A DNA stretch of 64,000 bases from Mytilus californianus. Lineage: Eukaryota > Mollusca > Bivalvia > Mytilida > Mytilidae. A program made the translations under genes and the position numbers. The notes under the pieces were generated by a model, which ran no database searches, was not told the DNA's origin, and saw only the letters and a list, made by a program, of their open reading frames with translations. Positions 26,501-41,500 of the stretch are shown here, in pieces (positions within the stretch are counted from its first letter, which is position 1; the number at the start of each line of letters is the position of its first letter). The DNA lies in NCBI RefSeq assembly GCF_021869535.1, contig NW_026262668.1:69523558-69587557 (forward strand), given 5' to 3'.

Positions 26501-29500
26501 TTTTTAGAGATCACCAAACCCGACAACTTCAGTCATGTCCCCCTTCCCATCATTGAATGATGTAAACCTTATTGCATTAATACTGAAGACATATTAGAGC
26601 TAAAAGTTTTTATAAAGTGGACAAGTTTTCGGCAAAAGGACACGTTTTGGAGAGTTAAAATTCAAACACATTTTGGCGAAGTAAATAATCAGACCATTAG
26701 GGGATGTGAAATTGAACATGTTTTGGCGATTTGTGATTTGTGATTTAAAGAACACATTTGGGTGAAATGGACACATCTGAGAGTGTTAAATATATGAGAG
26801 ATCAATGGTCACAAAATTTGTGTCAGGTAATCCACTGATCTGATGGCCATGGGTGGTTGATAAAAAGAATCATTCAGTCAGCATATCCATTTAAATAAAT
26901 GTTCACATGACCTCACAGTTGGTGACATTTGCCGAACTTCATGATAAGACTAAAGGTTGAGGGAAATAAAATCCAAATTTGATTGTAAGTTATACTAAAA
27001 TGGTCATGACTTGCACGTATTTTTTCTCGTAAGATTTTTTGTGAAATTAGCCGCTGACCTTCCAATTTATTTTTTGGGAGCATGCAACAGGAAACAGACC
27101 TATTGTTTTTATTGGCGTTAAATGAAACTGCACATATGTAATTATAAGGATCAATAATTTAAAAAAAAATTGGATTTGTAAACAAAAGTTACCCCTTTTT
27201 ACTTATAAATGGACTTATTTTTTGGCAGTCAACATTACACTTTAACACTAACAGCTGCAATTGCATGGGAGGAACCATTTCCCATTTTGTTTTGTCTTGC
27301 TGGCACAAAGTCGCCATATAAAGGTAAATTAAGGTATAAAAAAATGCATGCTGTTTTGGGCATAGCCAATGACATTAACACTTTGTTAAAGATTATAATT
27401 ACAATTTTTGACTCCAATAGAATCTTAGTTGACTAAGATTGTCTGTCTTCCTATCAATTGTTGGTGGTTCTCTCTGGCCACCCCGGCTTCCTCCACCTAA
27501 AAAATGACCACTACAAAATAGCCGATAGTGCAGCAGTTACTGTGCTGAAAGTGGCCTTAAAACACCAATCAATCAATCAATAATTACATGTAGGTTAGTT
27601 TAACAGGAACCATTTATGGGAAGTCAATGATATGTGGTATGTACTGTAATGCAGTTGAAGGAGCATTTGCATATCTCATTCTATGGATATTAAGGAGCCT
27701 ACCCCCAAAGTTAATTGTCTATTGACTTTCAAAATTTGGCTGAGTTTATATGCTAGATCTGATTAGTTCAGTTTGAGGGACACCAGTACATAATGGTACA
27801 TGTAAGTCAATGATATTTGGTGTGATGTTGTACATGTATCAGCATTATAACATCTCATCCATGGAGATTAGTTGGTCAATCTCCTAAGTCATGGTCTATT
27901 GATATTAAATATTTAGCTTATTTACATGTTATACAGCTTAAGAATAAAAGTTCAAACATCAAAAAATGACAATACATGTAAGACGACCATCGACATCATC
28001 TAACATGTACATGCATATTAACATTTTGGTGAAAGAAGTTCATCCTCTCAATCTACATTGTCATATTCCTTTCATATGCATAAATAAATGTCACGTGGAT
28101 ATAGACAACAATAAAACGACTACCCAATGCCAAAGATAATTGAAAGACATCTAGAGGTCAATTTATTACAGTCTCGCACAATAGACAAAGTAAAAAAGTA
28201 CAGCCAATTGTTGAAAAGTATTATTACATGTATTTGCAAGATTTTAGATATTACATCTTTCACAATTTGTTTAGTACTATATTTAACAGTGTGTGAAACC
28301 TCTGCTCGCCAACTCGCCAAATACGAGTTAGTATCGTTTTTGGCGAGTCCAGATTCAATAGAACTAGCCCTTTTGGCGAGTGACTCTTTTGGGGCGACTT
28401 TGCATCAATCCAGCAAAAAGATCGTAACAAAAAAATGTTTTCCTGCAAAATCTATACTGTTATCCCTGACTTCTGTTTAAACAGGAACTCAGATGATACA
28501 TATTATGTTACATGTGTTCTGATTGGCTAGTTATGTAGCGAAAAACTTTTGCTTTATCTTTTCCCATAAAACCATTATTCTTGTTTTTACTCCATACTGA
28601 TTAAAAATGTACGAGGGTAATTTTTTGTATACTTTGTAGGTGAATGTGTGTACGCTCCAAATGAAAGCTTCTTTGTTGTTGCCAAGGAACGGGTAAACAA
28701 ATTAGCTATATACAAATTATATTCAGTGATTTAAAATGTTTATCAATAACTTTTTCCAACCAAGTTGAAGTAAATTATTACTCTGTTTAGACCATATTTT
28801 GTTTGTATCGAGCCCAACAAAATACGCACTGTGTGTATATTAGTGCGCATCCTATGATTATAATTTGATACTTTTGTTGTCCTGAGTAATACTACTGTGA
28901 CTAGAAGAAGTATTTGATATGTATTATTAGTCGTAAGACCATCAGTAAATATAAACAAAGCTACACATTTCGTATTAACAGCCTACTGGCGACTACCATA
29001 CTGCTTTTGTCGGTGTTCCTGAAGGAGAACAAGCTATCTCTACCAGTTATAAATTCACTCCAAGCAAAGACAATAATGTGTTGTACGTCACAAGATCATA
29101 CCAAAGGTAACAGTTTAACTATAATAAACTCAATTTCTATCTATGATCTATCTGTCAATCCATCCATCCATACCATCATGCATCAAACACTCCATCCCGA
29201 TCCATCTATCTAACATTTACATGTATTTATCTATAGTACCAATCTATCTATCCATGCCGTTGCTATATTAAGAGCGTATTTGCAATGTTTTATTTTTTAG
29301 TCTTCTTTACAGGCATAAGTCAAACTGTGGCCATGTTGTTGTTTGTTTTTTATTCGACTTAAGGTTTAAGATTGCCCCTTGTTATAGTCTTCTTTTTTTT
29401 AGTTTAGATGTCTCAATTTCTGCAAAAATATTTACTGTTGGTTCCCGTTTTTAACAAAACAAGTCTGTTTTCATTTCAGTTTTTATCTACTCTATAGGAA

Positions 29501-32500
29501 AGTAAAACTATTTTGATCATTACGCCCATCATGTTTCAATGCATTTGTAAAAGTCAATCTTGTTACCAATATTGCATAATGGCTGTTATCATACGTATTA
29601 ATATTTTGCTATTAATATTTTACATGTTTTGCAGGAATGATACTTGTTCGGAAATAGATATAGGAAAATATTATAGAATAGCTCCAGGTCATTATCTACA
29701 GATTGGCAGCTCTCTTCCAAGTAAGATCAGAAGATAAAACAGATATGGGGTATACACCAACGAGACAGCAACTCAATAACAGAGAAAAGCAATAGATATC
29801 ACGGTCTTTAACCATTTACACAAGTCTATATAATATGTTAATCTCTAAAACATTCCGAGTCTAAATAAATGTGAACGAAAATATTATCTACTATTATAGA
29901 TCAGTCTTCAAATTCTCCAATAGCCAATTCCGTTGAGATGTAACAAAGGACAAATTTTAACTTGGGACAGGCGCATGAACATTTAGCGAGGCTAAATTCT
30001 AAAGTATCTGAGTTCATTTAAATTTTTTATTGTGTTCGTTATGTTCAGTCTGAAGTTTTCTATGTTGTGTTTTGTGAATTATTGTTTTATTTTTGTCATT
30101 TTTTGCCATGGTGATGTCTCCAGTGCGTATATTTCAATAAGTGAATTAAACTCAATGCGAAAGTTTAGGCATTAAAACGGCGAATTTAAAAATCATCGAG
30201 ACCATATACATTAAGTAAATACGAAACAATCTAATGGTGAACAATTTGATTCACGTTCTTTCAGGCGAAGCTTTGGTCATTGCTTTTAGCTCAAATTTAC
30301 AATTCAAACTTGTATTCCGGGAAATTAAAAGAAACATTTGATCAAACACTATGCAGGTCTGCCTTCATATAAAAATGAAAGCAACAAAAAAAAAAAATGC
30401 CGGTAATTAATCCAAGGAAATAATGAATGAAACACTTCTGTTGTTAATATAACATGTATCGGCTTTCTCGTTTGAATTGTTTTACATTTTGTCATGTCGG
30501 GGCCCTTCATAGCTTGCTACGTGGTATGGGTTTTGCTCATTGTTCGTATGGTTAATAAACTCATCATAGATACCAGGATTAAAATTTTGTACACCAAATG
30601 CGCATTTCCTCTACAGAAGACTCACCAGTCGGGTATAGAAGAATCATCTATAGTTGCTAACTTCTTAGTCATTTAGTCTCTGGTGAATAGTTGTCTCATT
30701 CACAATCCTATCACATCTCCTTATTTTATAAACAAAATATTAAATATTGTTTACAGTGGAATTCTGGATATCGAAGGGCGAAAATTACCTTGGAATGTTT
30801 ATCTGCTATGAGAGAAAAGCCGGACGATGCATAAAAAGTCAAGTGCAACGTCTTATTCAACACAATCAGCCAATAAAATTAGACAGTGTAGAGGACGCCA
30901 AGAACAAATTATCCATCATTTGTTATAAGTATGAAATATACGTTTATCAAACTGCAGGTAAATTCTATATGTAAATTTTGTATTTGCAACTAATAATTTA
31001 GTATCGATTAACCGATCCTTTTATAAAGATCAACTGAAAATCACATTTTTTTTATGCCAAACTTATTGCCAGTATTGTTGGCTAAAAGACGTTAAATCCT
31101 TTTACGCATTTAGAAAGAAAATTCACAATCCGACAATAGAATATGTGCAATATTTTGTGTTATTTGGAGCAGTTTGAGGCTATTGTAGTAGACAACAGTA
31201 GTTTACTGATGTTCAAATCTCGTAAAACGATTAAGAAGACAAATCTTGATTACAAAAAAACAACCTGAGGGAATCATACGAACTCCAAAAGGAGCAAGAC
31301 CAGGTGCGTCGACAGGGTAAGGGTCTCCGGTTCTGAATGGATCACCCGCCATGCGAATTGACACTCAGTGAAGACATGACAATCAAAAATAGAACACAAT
31401 CGGTAAATTTACTGATTAGACAAGTGTTCTAGTGTCGTAATAGCTAAGGCTGCGAAAACATGTCGCTAGTGACATGAGACACAGACATATCATATCGGTC
31501 AACCAATTTGTTAGGTTGACCGTAAAATTTATGTAGTGTCGATTTTAGTCGTTTTTCCGTAGTTTAAACACATTTAGTTTACTCTAAGTAAAATGGATTG
31601 GTCACAATTTAATCATACTTATGAAGTCAGCTTCGATAATAGTATATTACAATACAATGTTAATATGAGTATGCAATATTTCAAAACATATAATACTTCA
31701 CGAATCTATTATGAACTAGTGAAAAAGGATGACAAGCATCGCAAATACACTATTCCGAATTATATGACAAGAAATATCTCAGTCTTTTTTTTTTATAATA
31801 AATTCGACTACAGGTTTAAACATGTGGACGTTCTGTTCATACGAAAGATTTGGATTACCAGATGTCATTAATTAACAATAAATATAAGGTAATCAGGGAG
31901 CCATCTTTAATAGTTCATCAGAATGTCTCTCTGGAGTGTATATAAATGGTAGTCAAAGTTGCATCCAAATAGACGAAATGGGTCAGAATTAATATTAACT
32001 CTGAACAAGTCATTATTCAAGAAAGTGCGTAGCAGCTTAATTGAGTAAGAATGATATTCAGTTTCCTCGGTCTATATGAATAGTGTTCATGTAAATCTTC
32101 TTTTTTTTTAATATAATTTTGAGCCTTTTTAATTGGCATTTAATTTTTTAAAAGGAAAAATCAGTAGTATATAAACTCATGATAGATTCCAGGCTTAAAA
32201 TGTTTTTACGTTTTTACGTATTCCACAGTCTTATAATTGATGGTTTAAAATGTTCTTTTGCTGGATGATCTACAGAAAGAAACAATAATATCATCGCAAT
32301 TTCACAAGGGTCAAACTGCGGTTCAATGTACACAGGGTGAAATAAAATTGCATGGATAACATAGAGCTTGTTTATATTTAGAATTATAAGACATTTAAAA
32401 TTTCATCTTCTCCTCCTTCAACTAGAGATTCCCAACAACTACTTCATACAGACTTTCGTTTTTGTAAAAATAGACAACCCAGTAACTAATCTAGTGGATT

Positions 32501-35500
32501 CTAGCTGTAAACCTTCCAGTTTATTAGCATACTCTTTCCAACAATTGTCCCAAACTTGACATGCATATTAAAAAATTCGTCTGAATAAAAATTGTTTTTC
32601 CTTCAAAGTCGGTAATTAAGTTTCTTTACATATTGAAATGTTTTGTAACACTAGATATCAAATAATCAACATGGCTATTACATCCAGCATCAGAGAAAAA
32701 CGTTACCCCAATATGTTTGTGGCATTTTGCAACAGGGATTTCTTTGTCATTTAAGAAGAATTTAAGATTTGGCGTCATTATTTGAAAAAAAAACCATAAT
32801 TGTTTCTGTATTGTCTGTATCAAAAGACAAACTTGTAAGCCACCTCTTTGACCATTCGTTCAGCTCCCTCAAGTCACGATCAACAACAGTGTTGATATGT
32901 CATTCATTGTGCCTCGAAGAATTAAACTAAGTGTCATCTACATAGAGTCTGATTAACGGTGTGAGTTTCTCTGCAATGTCATTTATATTTATTATAAATA
33001 GATAATGACTTAGTAACGATCTTTGAGGCACTCCAACTGAAAGACTGAATATGAGTATGACGAATTAATATCAAAACTTTTTTTAATTTCTATCACGAAT
33101 ATAACTATTAAACCAGTTGCGAAATTACTGTGTATTCCATAGGCTTTCAATTTGTGTAAGAGGCCTCTTAGGCAAAACTTGTCAAAAGCTCTTAAGAAAT
33201 CGCCAAAAAGACAAAACAATTCATTTCCTTCAAGTAAGTTGAAAATTCAATTATACATTTCTAGTAGCTGATGCATCTTTGAATATTTTGACAAAACAAA
33301 ACCAGAGTGGTATTCATATAAAATCCTATTCATATTGAGATAATTATACAATGTTTAAAAACAAAAAACAATTATTCCTATGATTTTACTTCCACAGCTT
33401 ATTAAACAGGTTGATCTATAGTTTGAGGGTAATGACGAATCTCTTTTTTTTTTTAAATAGCAATGATATTTGTTATCTTTCAGCTAAATGGATACTTGCA
33501 TTGTTGACGATATTTATTTTATATGATTTGTAAAGGAACCGCCACTTTCGCAGGATTCTGTGACTTGTCAAATCTGGTTCCGATGCCATATTAGGATCAA
33601 CAGTTTATATAATATCAATTATTTCATTTTGATATATGTAAATAATTAAGATATTAATATTTGCTCAAAACTCTGGAAAAGGAACATCCTCGGGTTTTGA
33701 TATCTACTTGTTAAACGGGTCACACTTCTCACTTTCCTCATATACAATGTCACTGAAATTAATTCTATTAACTCTGTTGGGTCAGGTTTTGTATAAGAAG
33801 CACAACCCCGCTAATGATGTGTGTATAGTCTGAAAAAGGAGCGTAACGTATCAGTTGAAATATGTTAATCCGATACGATGAGACAGAGGGCATGTCACTG
33901 CTTAGAAAAGGAAATTTGACAATTGGAAAGTTGAAATCATGACGTTTGTCATGGATTATAGTTTGAAGTCGTAGTATCCAAAATCTCAAGTTCATCGCAA
34001 TATATGCGATGCAAGAACTTTGCTGAGACAGGGCAATTGAGTGACAGGACATCATCAATATATCTGAAAGTGAAATAAAAGAAATTTGCAAGAAGTTTTT
34101 TTTTTAATTTTTCGTCTTTGAACAGATTTTGTATGAATTTTGCTTCATATGAGTAAAACAACAAATCGACCAGTATTCAATTAGTACCCATTGGAATATC
34201 AATATCCTGTTGAAATATCAAACCACCAACCTAACAGCTATGTTATAAATAAAAACATTCCAGCATTCAAATGGTACCATTTTCGGTGTATTTGTTTTTT
34301 TGATTCAGTGCGCTTATCACAAAGTAAGATTTTTTTATGATATCAAACAAGAAATTCGTATCTACTGAAAATTATTTATATTTCTATATATGTTTCAGGG
34401 TTGTGCACTGTTCCAGATCTAATCAACAATATGATTTCAGTCAAAGATGCTTTGTATTATGCACCAGAAAGTGAGTTATCTTGTTAAAAATCTTTTGAGA
34501 CTCACTACATATTAGTGCTATTAGAAATACAACTCAATGTCGTAGCCTTTTTTTGCAACACAGTTTTTAAGGCATTTTTAGAACTACTTGCTGCACATTA
34601 CTAAAATAGTATGGTGTTGCATTTTATCACCCTAGACCAAATGCAAAAGGATAATTGTTTCAAGTCAGCACCCAATGGTAACCTTTGTTAGAGGGGTTCA
34701 CTACAATTGACAATTACCATCCAAAGTGCATATTCAATGATTTGGGTTAAAAATGATCGGAAAGCTCTGAAAATGTTCGGATATATTTTTATGCCCATGC
34801 TAAGAAGTCTGCATTTTTACATTTAGTGGTATAGTTCAAAAGAAAATTTGTTCTGTTGGTTTGCATTTTTATTAAAGTGACAAAACACATAGAAGCTATG
34901 TTCTATTGTCACACAATAACCAAAAGTATTTATATTCTAGAAAGAAAAAAAAACATTGTAGAACAATTGACGAATAGAAGAAGGAATAAAAATAGCAAAA
35001 ACGTTCTCCCTAATATGAAGAAAAATACAAAAATCGGCAAAAAACATCTTCATTTTACCGACTAGATATATTTTTGTTTTGATGAATACATCTTCTACAA
35101 ATGTTTTATATACGTGTATATGTTATAAGATTTATCATTGAAGACTTCAAGAAATATACACATAAAGAACACAGATAGACCATGATGTTAGTCTATTGCG
35201 AACAAATATCAAAAGTATAAGTATAGCAAAAATGCAAACCAGAAAAATTGTATATTCCATGTAAATGTAAACAGATAGATAAGTGAAATCATTTTTTAAT
35301 ATATAATTATTGTAGCTGTAACTCAACGTATTATGTCACGAATTGGAAGCATGCAAACTGGGTTATGTCAGCTTTCCAATATACCTATTGACGAATCTTT
35401 CAAAATATCACAGGTATTGTTATTATATTAGCATTTATTTGATAAAATCTTCTTTTAGAGCAATTATATTGTAGTGTTTATATTGGTACCAATTTTAAGA

Positions 35501-38500
35501 TTATGTTAAACTTTATTAGGGATCATCAATCAAAAACGTTTCTATTCCAATTTAACTTTTAATGTGCATGGTGTAAGAGCTTATAACGAAAGAAAAAAAA
35601 AAGAAACTATACCTGAACTGAAAACTGTCTCTGGTCAATTTCGATTAAAATGCCTAGCATTTTGTGAGGTAAACGAATGGCATGATATTGTTTACAAGAA
35701 GCCAGAGCGGTATATTTAGACATGATTAACTAGTAGGAGCTTTCGTTCTGATTTCAAACAATGGACAACAGCATTATAATATTTAAAAGAATGCAATTTC
35801 TTCAAAGAAACTCAAACTTTGAACTTTCATAAACGGCATTAACGGCATAAAATGCATGTGTTTTTTTAAAGAAAGAAAGCACATTGCATAAACGTTTTCA
35901 ATTTTCTAAATAATTTGCCATTGCAATATGAATCAGTCCGATGAGTGAAAATTTTGTGAATAACTTAGAACAGGATGTCTTACATATCTTACCTTTTGTC
36001 TCGTTCATAAAACATGGATTCGTCCAGGGTCTGTGCTTTGGCGGTTGAAAAGTAAGAAAGGAAAACAATGTTTAATTGTATTTTTCTTCGCATTCTATAT
36101 AAAAATAAGAGATGTGGTATGATTGCCTATGAGTCAACTCTCCACCAGAGACCAAATGACGTACAAAATAAACCCATCATACCAGGATTAAAATTTTGTA
36201 CGCCAGACGTGCGTTTCGTCTACAAAAGACTCACAAGTGGCGCCGGAATCAAAAAAGTTAAAAGGACCAAATAAAGTACGAAGTTGAAGAGCTTTGGGGA
36301 CCCAAAATTCCGAAAGTTTTTGTCAAATACAGCTAAGGTATTTAATATATTCCTGGGGTAGGAAATCCTTAGATGTTTGAAAAATTCAAAGTTTTATAAA
36401 CATTTAATTTACAATTATGACCATATCAATGATAGTTCATGTCAACACAGAAGTGCTGAATACTAGGCTAGTGAGCTAAATATAATATATGTTACGATTA
36501 CTAAAGAGGAGGTCAGGGAAATTGTGTCAAAATGTTTCGTTCGGATTGAAAATGATTATACAGTCGAAGGCGGTAAAATACGAATTGGAAGAATTCTGTG
36601 AATTTTTTTTACTTGAAATCGACCGTATATAGTAAGAACTGAAAAAACATTTTCTAAAAATACCTAAAAAAATCTCTGATTTGAACAGATATATCCACTA
36701 TAATTATCTGTTATTATCTGGAGTATAAATTTTCAAAAACAACGACTTCAAAAAGGGACAACAATTCATGCAAGCAGTTCTCCTCAAAAGACTATTACAC
36801 CTATTAATTACGGGTTTTATAAATGACATGATTTTTTTTTCTATATTTCTTTTTGTTTATAACATTATCTTATCATTTGGAAAAGTTTAAATATGGATAA
36901 TCCAAAGCGAGATAAGAAAGTTCAACAGCGTAAGCGTCCTATGCTTTGTTATAACCATTCGCCATGCAAATACAGACTCAGCCAAAATGTCCTGATAGGA
37001 AATAAGACACAAAAGATAAATTTAAAGATACGACTATTCCAGACTCTTAATGTTCTCAGACCTGAAAAAACATGGCTCTCGTGTGTTTAGACACCTACAC
37101 ATCGTATCGGTCAACCAATTCGTGAAGGTGATAAAAAAACTGTAGTGTAAATTGATGTTGTTCTTCCTCCTAACCGTGCTAGAGAAGTTTTTTTTTGCGT
37201 TTTGAGCGTTCCGCAGGTTCAAGGTTGAGAATAATATATAAAAAACAATGATGAGACAATTGGTAGTTATACAAAAAACTTAATTGAAAAAACCGTCAAT
37301 CAAACAAAAGTATTTTTTTTGGTGAAAAATGGCAAAAGTTTCATGTTTTATTGAAATCGTTTTCCTTTGAACTTTTAAATAATATGTACATTGTCTCAAT
37401 TACAGTGTATGAAATATCCCATTTAGAGTTTCAGTCCTAACTTTATTGTAAAAAATCGTTTTTGTTTATTCAAATGACATTAGGAAACTTTTGTATACTA
37501 AAGTATTAAAAGTTATTTTTTACCCTAGACACCTTTGTAATCTCACAATATTATTGAAAAGAAGTTAACACTCTTTTAACACTATTCTTCAAAGAGATTT
37601 CGCTTTCTGAATTAAACAGTTCTATTGTTTAATGCCATTTGTTGATCATCGGATGTCTTGAGCTGCTTTCTCATTGACATTCCCTTATGTTTTCCTTTTT
37701 GTATTAACAGGAATATATGTTTCATATGATGAAGACATAATCTTACAATCAGTTTAATTGAGGTCTGGAGCTGGCATGTCAGTAACTGCTAGTAGTCCTT
37801 TGTTAAATTATGTATCATTGTCATTTTACTTAGTTTTTTTTTACCTATTCTGACGGGGGAGGGTTGAGATCACACAAAACATGTTTAACCCCGCCGCATT
37901 TTTGCGCCTGTCAAAAGTCAGTTAGTTTGTTAGTCTTGTATGTTTTTTAAATTTTAGTACATTTATATGTTTTGGAGTTTAGTGTGTCGTCCATTTTCAT
38001 TCAACTAGTACACATTTCTGTTTAGGGGCCAGCTGAAGCCCGCCTCTGGGTGCGTGATTTTCTCGCTGTGTTGAAGACCCATTGGTGGCCTTCGGCTGTT
38101 TTCTGCTCTTTGGTCGGGTTGTTGTCTCTTTGACACATTCCCCATTTCCATTCTCAATTTTAGACAACTGGTTTACAAATACATTAATCGACTCATTACA
38201 TGCACAGTAGAAATTACATAAGATTGTGTTACAAAAGATATTAATTCTTATTAAGAAAAAATTCACACACCTAATTAAATGGGCATTTAAAAAGTCGGAA
38301 TGCGAATACATATGTTCAAACTCTTTTAGGTAATTTTTTAGTAGCAACAAACAAAAGAGCTATGTCAATTGGACATGCTTTGATACTATATCTGCCATTG
38401 AATTTTTACTTGATAACATTTTTGTTCGATTTGGAGATTCCGTATATCGTCAAGTTATCGGAATTCCAATGGGGACTAACTGTGCACCACTTATTGCGGA

Positions 38501-41500
38501 CCTGTTTTTGTATTGTTATGAGTTACAATTTATGACTAAAATCAGCAAAGACCCATCGAAACAACATCTGATACAAAAATTTAACAATACTTTTAGATAT
38601 TTGGATGATATATTGGCTCTCAATAATGACGACTTCAGTATGTATACTAAAGAAATTTATCCTGTTGAACTTACTTTAAATAAAGCTAATACTAACAATG
38701 ACCACTGTCCTTTCCTCGATCTTGATATCTATATCATTAACGGGAAGCTTAATACAAAAATTTATGATAAAAGAGATGAGTTTTCATTACCTATCGCTAA
38801 TTATCCATTTTTAGATGGTGACGTTCCCTTGTCACCATCTTATGGTGTTTATATATCTCAACTTGTACGATTTGCTCGTGTATGTAACAACGTATTAGAT
38901 TTTGAGCGAAAGAAATTTATGTATTACTGAAAAATTATTACACCAGGGTTTTCGATATCATAAACTAGTCAAAACATTTACTAAATTTTATCATCGGTAT
39001 AAGGACATCATTCGTAAATATAACTCAAAATGCAGACATCTTATACGTTCGGGTATTTCACATCCAATCTTTTATGGTAATATTCTTTACAAAGCACAAA
39101 AATGTCAGTATTCACCTCAAAAGCTAACAAAACCTTTAAACAGACTTATTAAGAAGGGATATAGTTACGATACTGTTGTCAGGTCATTAAAGATTGCATA
39201 TTTTGGCTTTATTATTGATTCACTTATAGGGTCTTTGCATCGGAATTAAACATATTTATTCTAAAACCAGTTGTTGGCATGACACGGGTTATGTTCTTCT
39301 CATATATTTTATGATGGTATAATACTAAATCCCTAACCTGGTATTCATATGATGAAGACATAATCTTTCAATCAGTTTAATTGAGGTCTGGAGCTGGCAT
39401 GTCAGTAACTGCTAGTAGTCTGTTGTTATTTATGTATTATTGTCATTTTGTTTATTTTCTTTTGTTTCCTATTCTGACATCGGACTCGGACTTCTCTTAA
39501 ACTGAGTTTTACTGTGCGTACTGTTGTACGTTTGTTTTTTCTACATTGGCTAGAGGTATAGGAGGAGGGTTGAGATCTCAAAAAACATGTTTAACCCCGC
39601 CGCATTTAGCGCCTGTCCCAAGTCAGGAGCCTCTGGCATTTGTTAGTCTTGTATCATTTTTAATTTTAGTTTCTTGTGTATAATTTGGAGTTTGGTATGA
39701 CGTCCATTATCACTGAACTAGTACATTGTATACATATTTGTTTAGGGGCCAGCTGAAGGACGCCTCCGGGTGCGGGAGTTTCTCGCTGCATTGAAGACCC
39801 ATTGGTGGCCTTCGGCTGTTGTCTGCTCTATGGTCGGGTTGTTGTCTCTTTGACACATTCCCCATTTCCATTCTCAATTTTATAAATCAAATGACACATG
39901 TTAGTTATTACAAAAAAATCATTTGAGTTTTTGGCTTATTATTGTCATATGTATAATGAATTTTAGCTATCTGGACTTTGGTACGAAATAATGAGACCTA
40001 TTAATGCTGCAAACCAGTATGAATCAGCTATGATGTACTTCCACTTAAATGAAGATAGTTCTTTACATGCTTTCTATTCAGGGGCAATGTGAGTAAAATG
40101 TATTGAACAATTATTTTCTACTCTCGGTTCAGTCAGGTTTTTAAAAAAGTCATATTAAGGATAATTGTTAATAAAATTCAAAAAAAGTTTACATGAACCT
40201 GACAAGAGGAGACTGCACATGTTCTTAGGTTCTAAGCAACTTTGCACTGACATGTGATGTAAAAAAAGGGGGAAGATGATACCAAGAGGCAATCAAAAAT
40301 CATAAACCAAAGAAAAACAGGCAACATAAATATCTGAAAGAAAAGAGACGAAGAGAAGAACAAAAACTCACAAAACACTACTCATAAACTAAAGATTGAG
40401 CAACAAGAACCTCACCACAACCGTAAATGAATTCAGGTGCCCGGGAAGGGTAAACAGTGCCTGCTTCACAAATAACACCCGTCATTTTGCTCAATTAAAA
40501 CATACGGTTATTTTGATTTGTAGCGTTAAATGATGCTTTGAATGAGGAAAGAGACGATACAAGTGGAATAACCCCGTAGACATCTGCGATACATATATTC
40601 GAAATGGTTCAACCAAATCGTGATGGCGTCTGTAAAATAAATTTTTGACAGAGGGAGTGTTGCACCTTAGCTTAATAACATTGTATAATTTTATGATCTG
40701 GAAGTGTACTGACAATACATCCTTTGGATCGTGCCAATATCGAAGAACTTGCTACTAGGCAGGTAATACCATTGAGGACTGATGGTCTGCCACAAACGGC
40801 CAAAATAGGTCATAAAATGACCGTTAGATGTTAGAGCGATCGTGGACGAACTAGCGATAAGCATTTAGCCCATAACATCCAGAATGTTTTACAATATCAA
40901 TGCTAAAAATAAAGCACAATTATGGGTTATATACTCAATATTAAAAGAATATATATATACATAATTTCTATGTCATTTGTTCTCTTATGGAGAGTTGTCT
41001 CATTAGCAATCATACCACATCTTCTTATTTTTATATGATAACTATTGAAATGCCCAAGAGTTAGCCAAATGTATAAATGTGTTAGACATGGTTGGCAAAA
41101 AAATCATATTAAATATTCAGTATAACAGTTCTAGTGGGCAGAATTGATTTTCTAAAATCTGACCATGTTTATAGGTACGAATATTGATTAACTATTCATT
41201 AATTTACAATAATCTGAGCAATTATGAACTGATTGCAAGAAATACTTAATGTAATGAAATAATTTCAACACAGTTGAAATGTGTAGTGACCACCATTTAA
41301 AAAAAATGTTAATTTACAATTAGAATTAAATTAAAGACAGCAAGCAATGCAATAGTTGATATGTAATATATTTCCTGTCTCAGTATTTCGAATATTATAT
41401 ATATACATCATATTGCAGTAACAACAAGTGTATACCTCCAGTTCTAAGGCATACAAAACAATTAGCAGGCAGTTCACATGACGCAGAAATGATGACAAGA

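Noticed and set aside
28127-28480. 117-codon frame just before exon 6 as a separate gene or longer exon
   Set aside because: It is in a frame and position incompatible with the exon 5/6 phase. Its TTGGCGAG words look like local repeats.
31593-31871. 92-codon frame with apparently normal composition
   Set aside because: It sits just after a dispersed repeat. It has no splice signals matching the gene's phase, no cysteines of the domain pattern and no recognisable domain.
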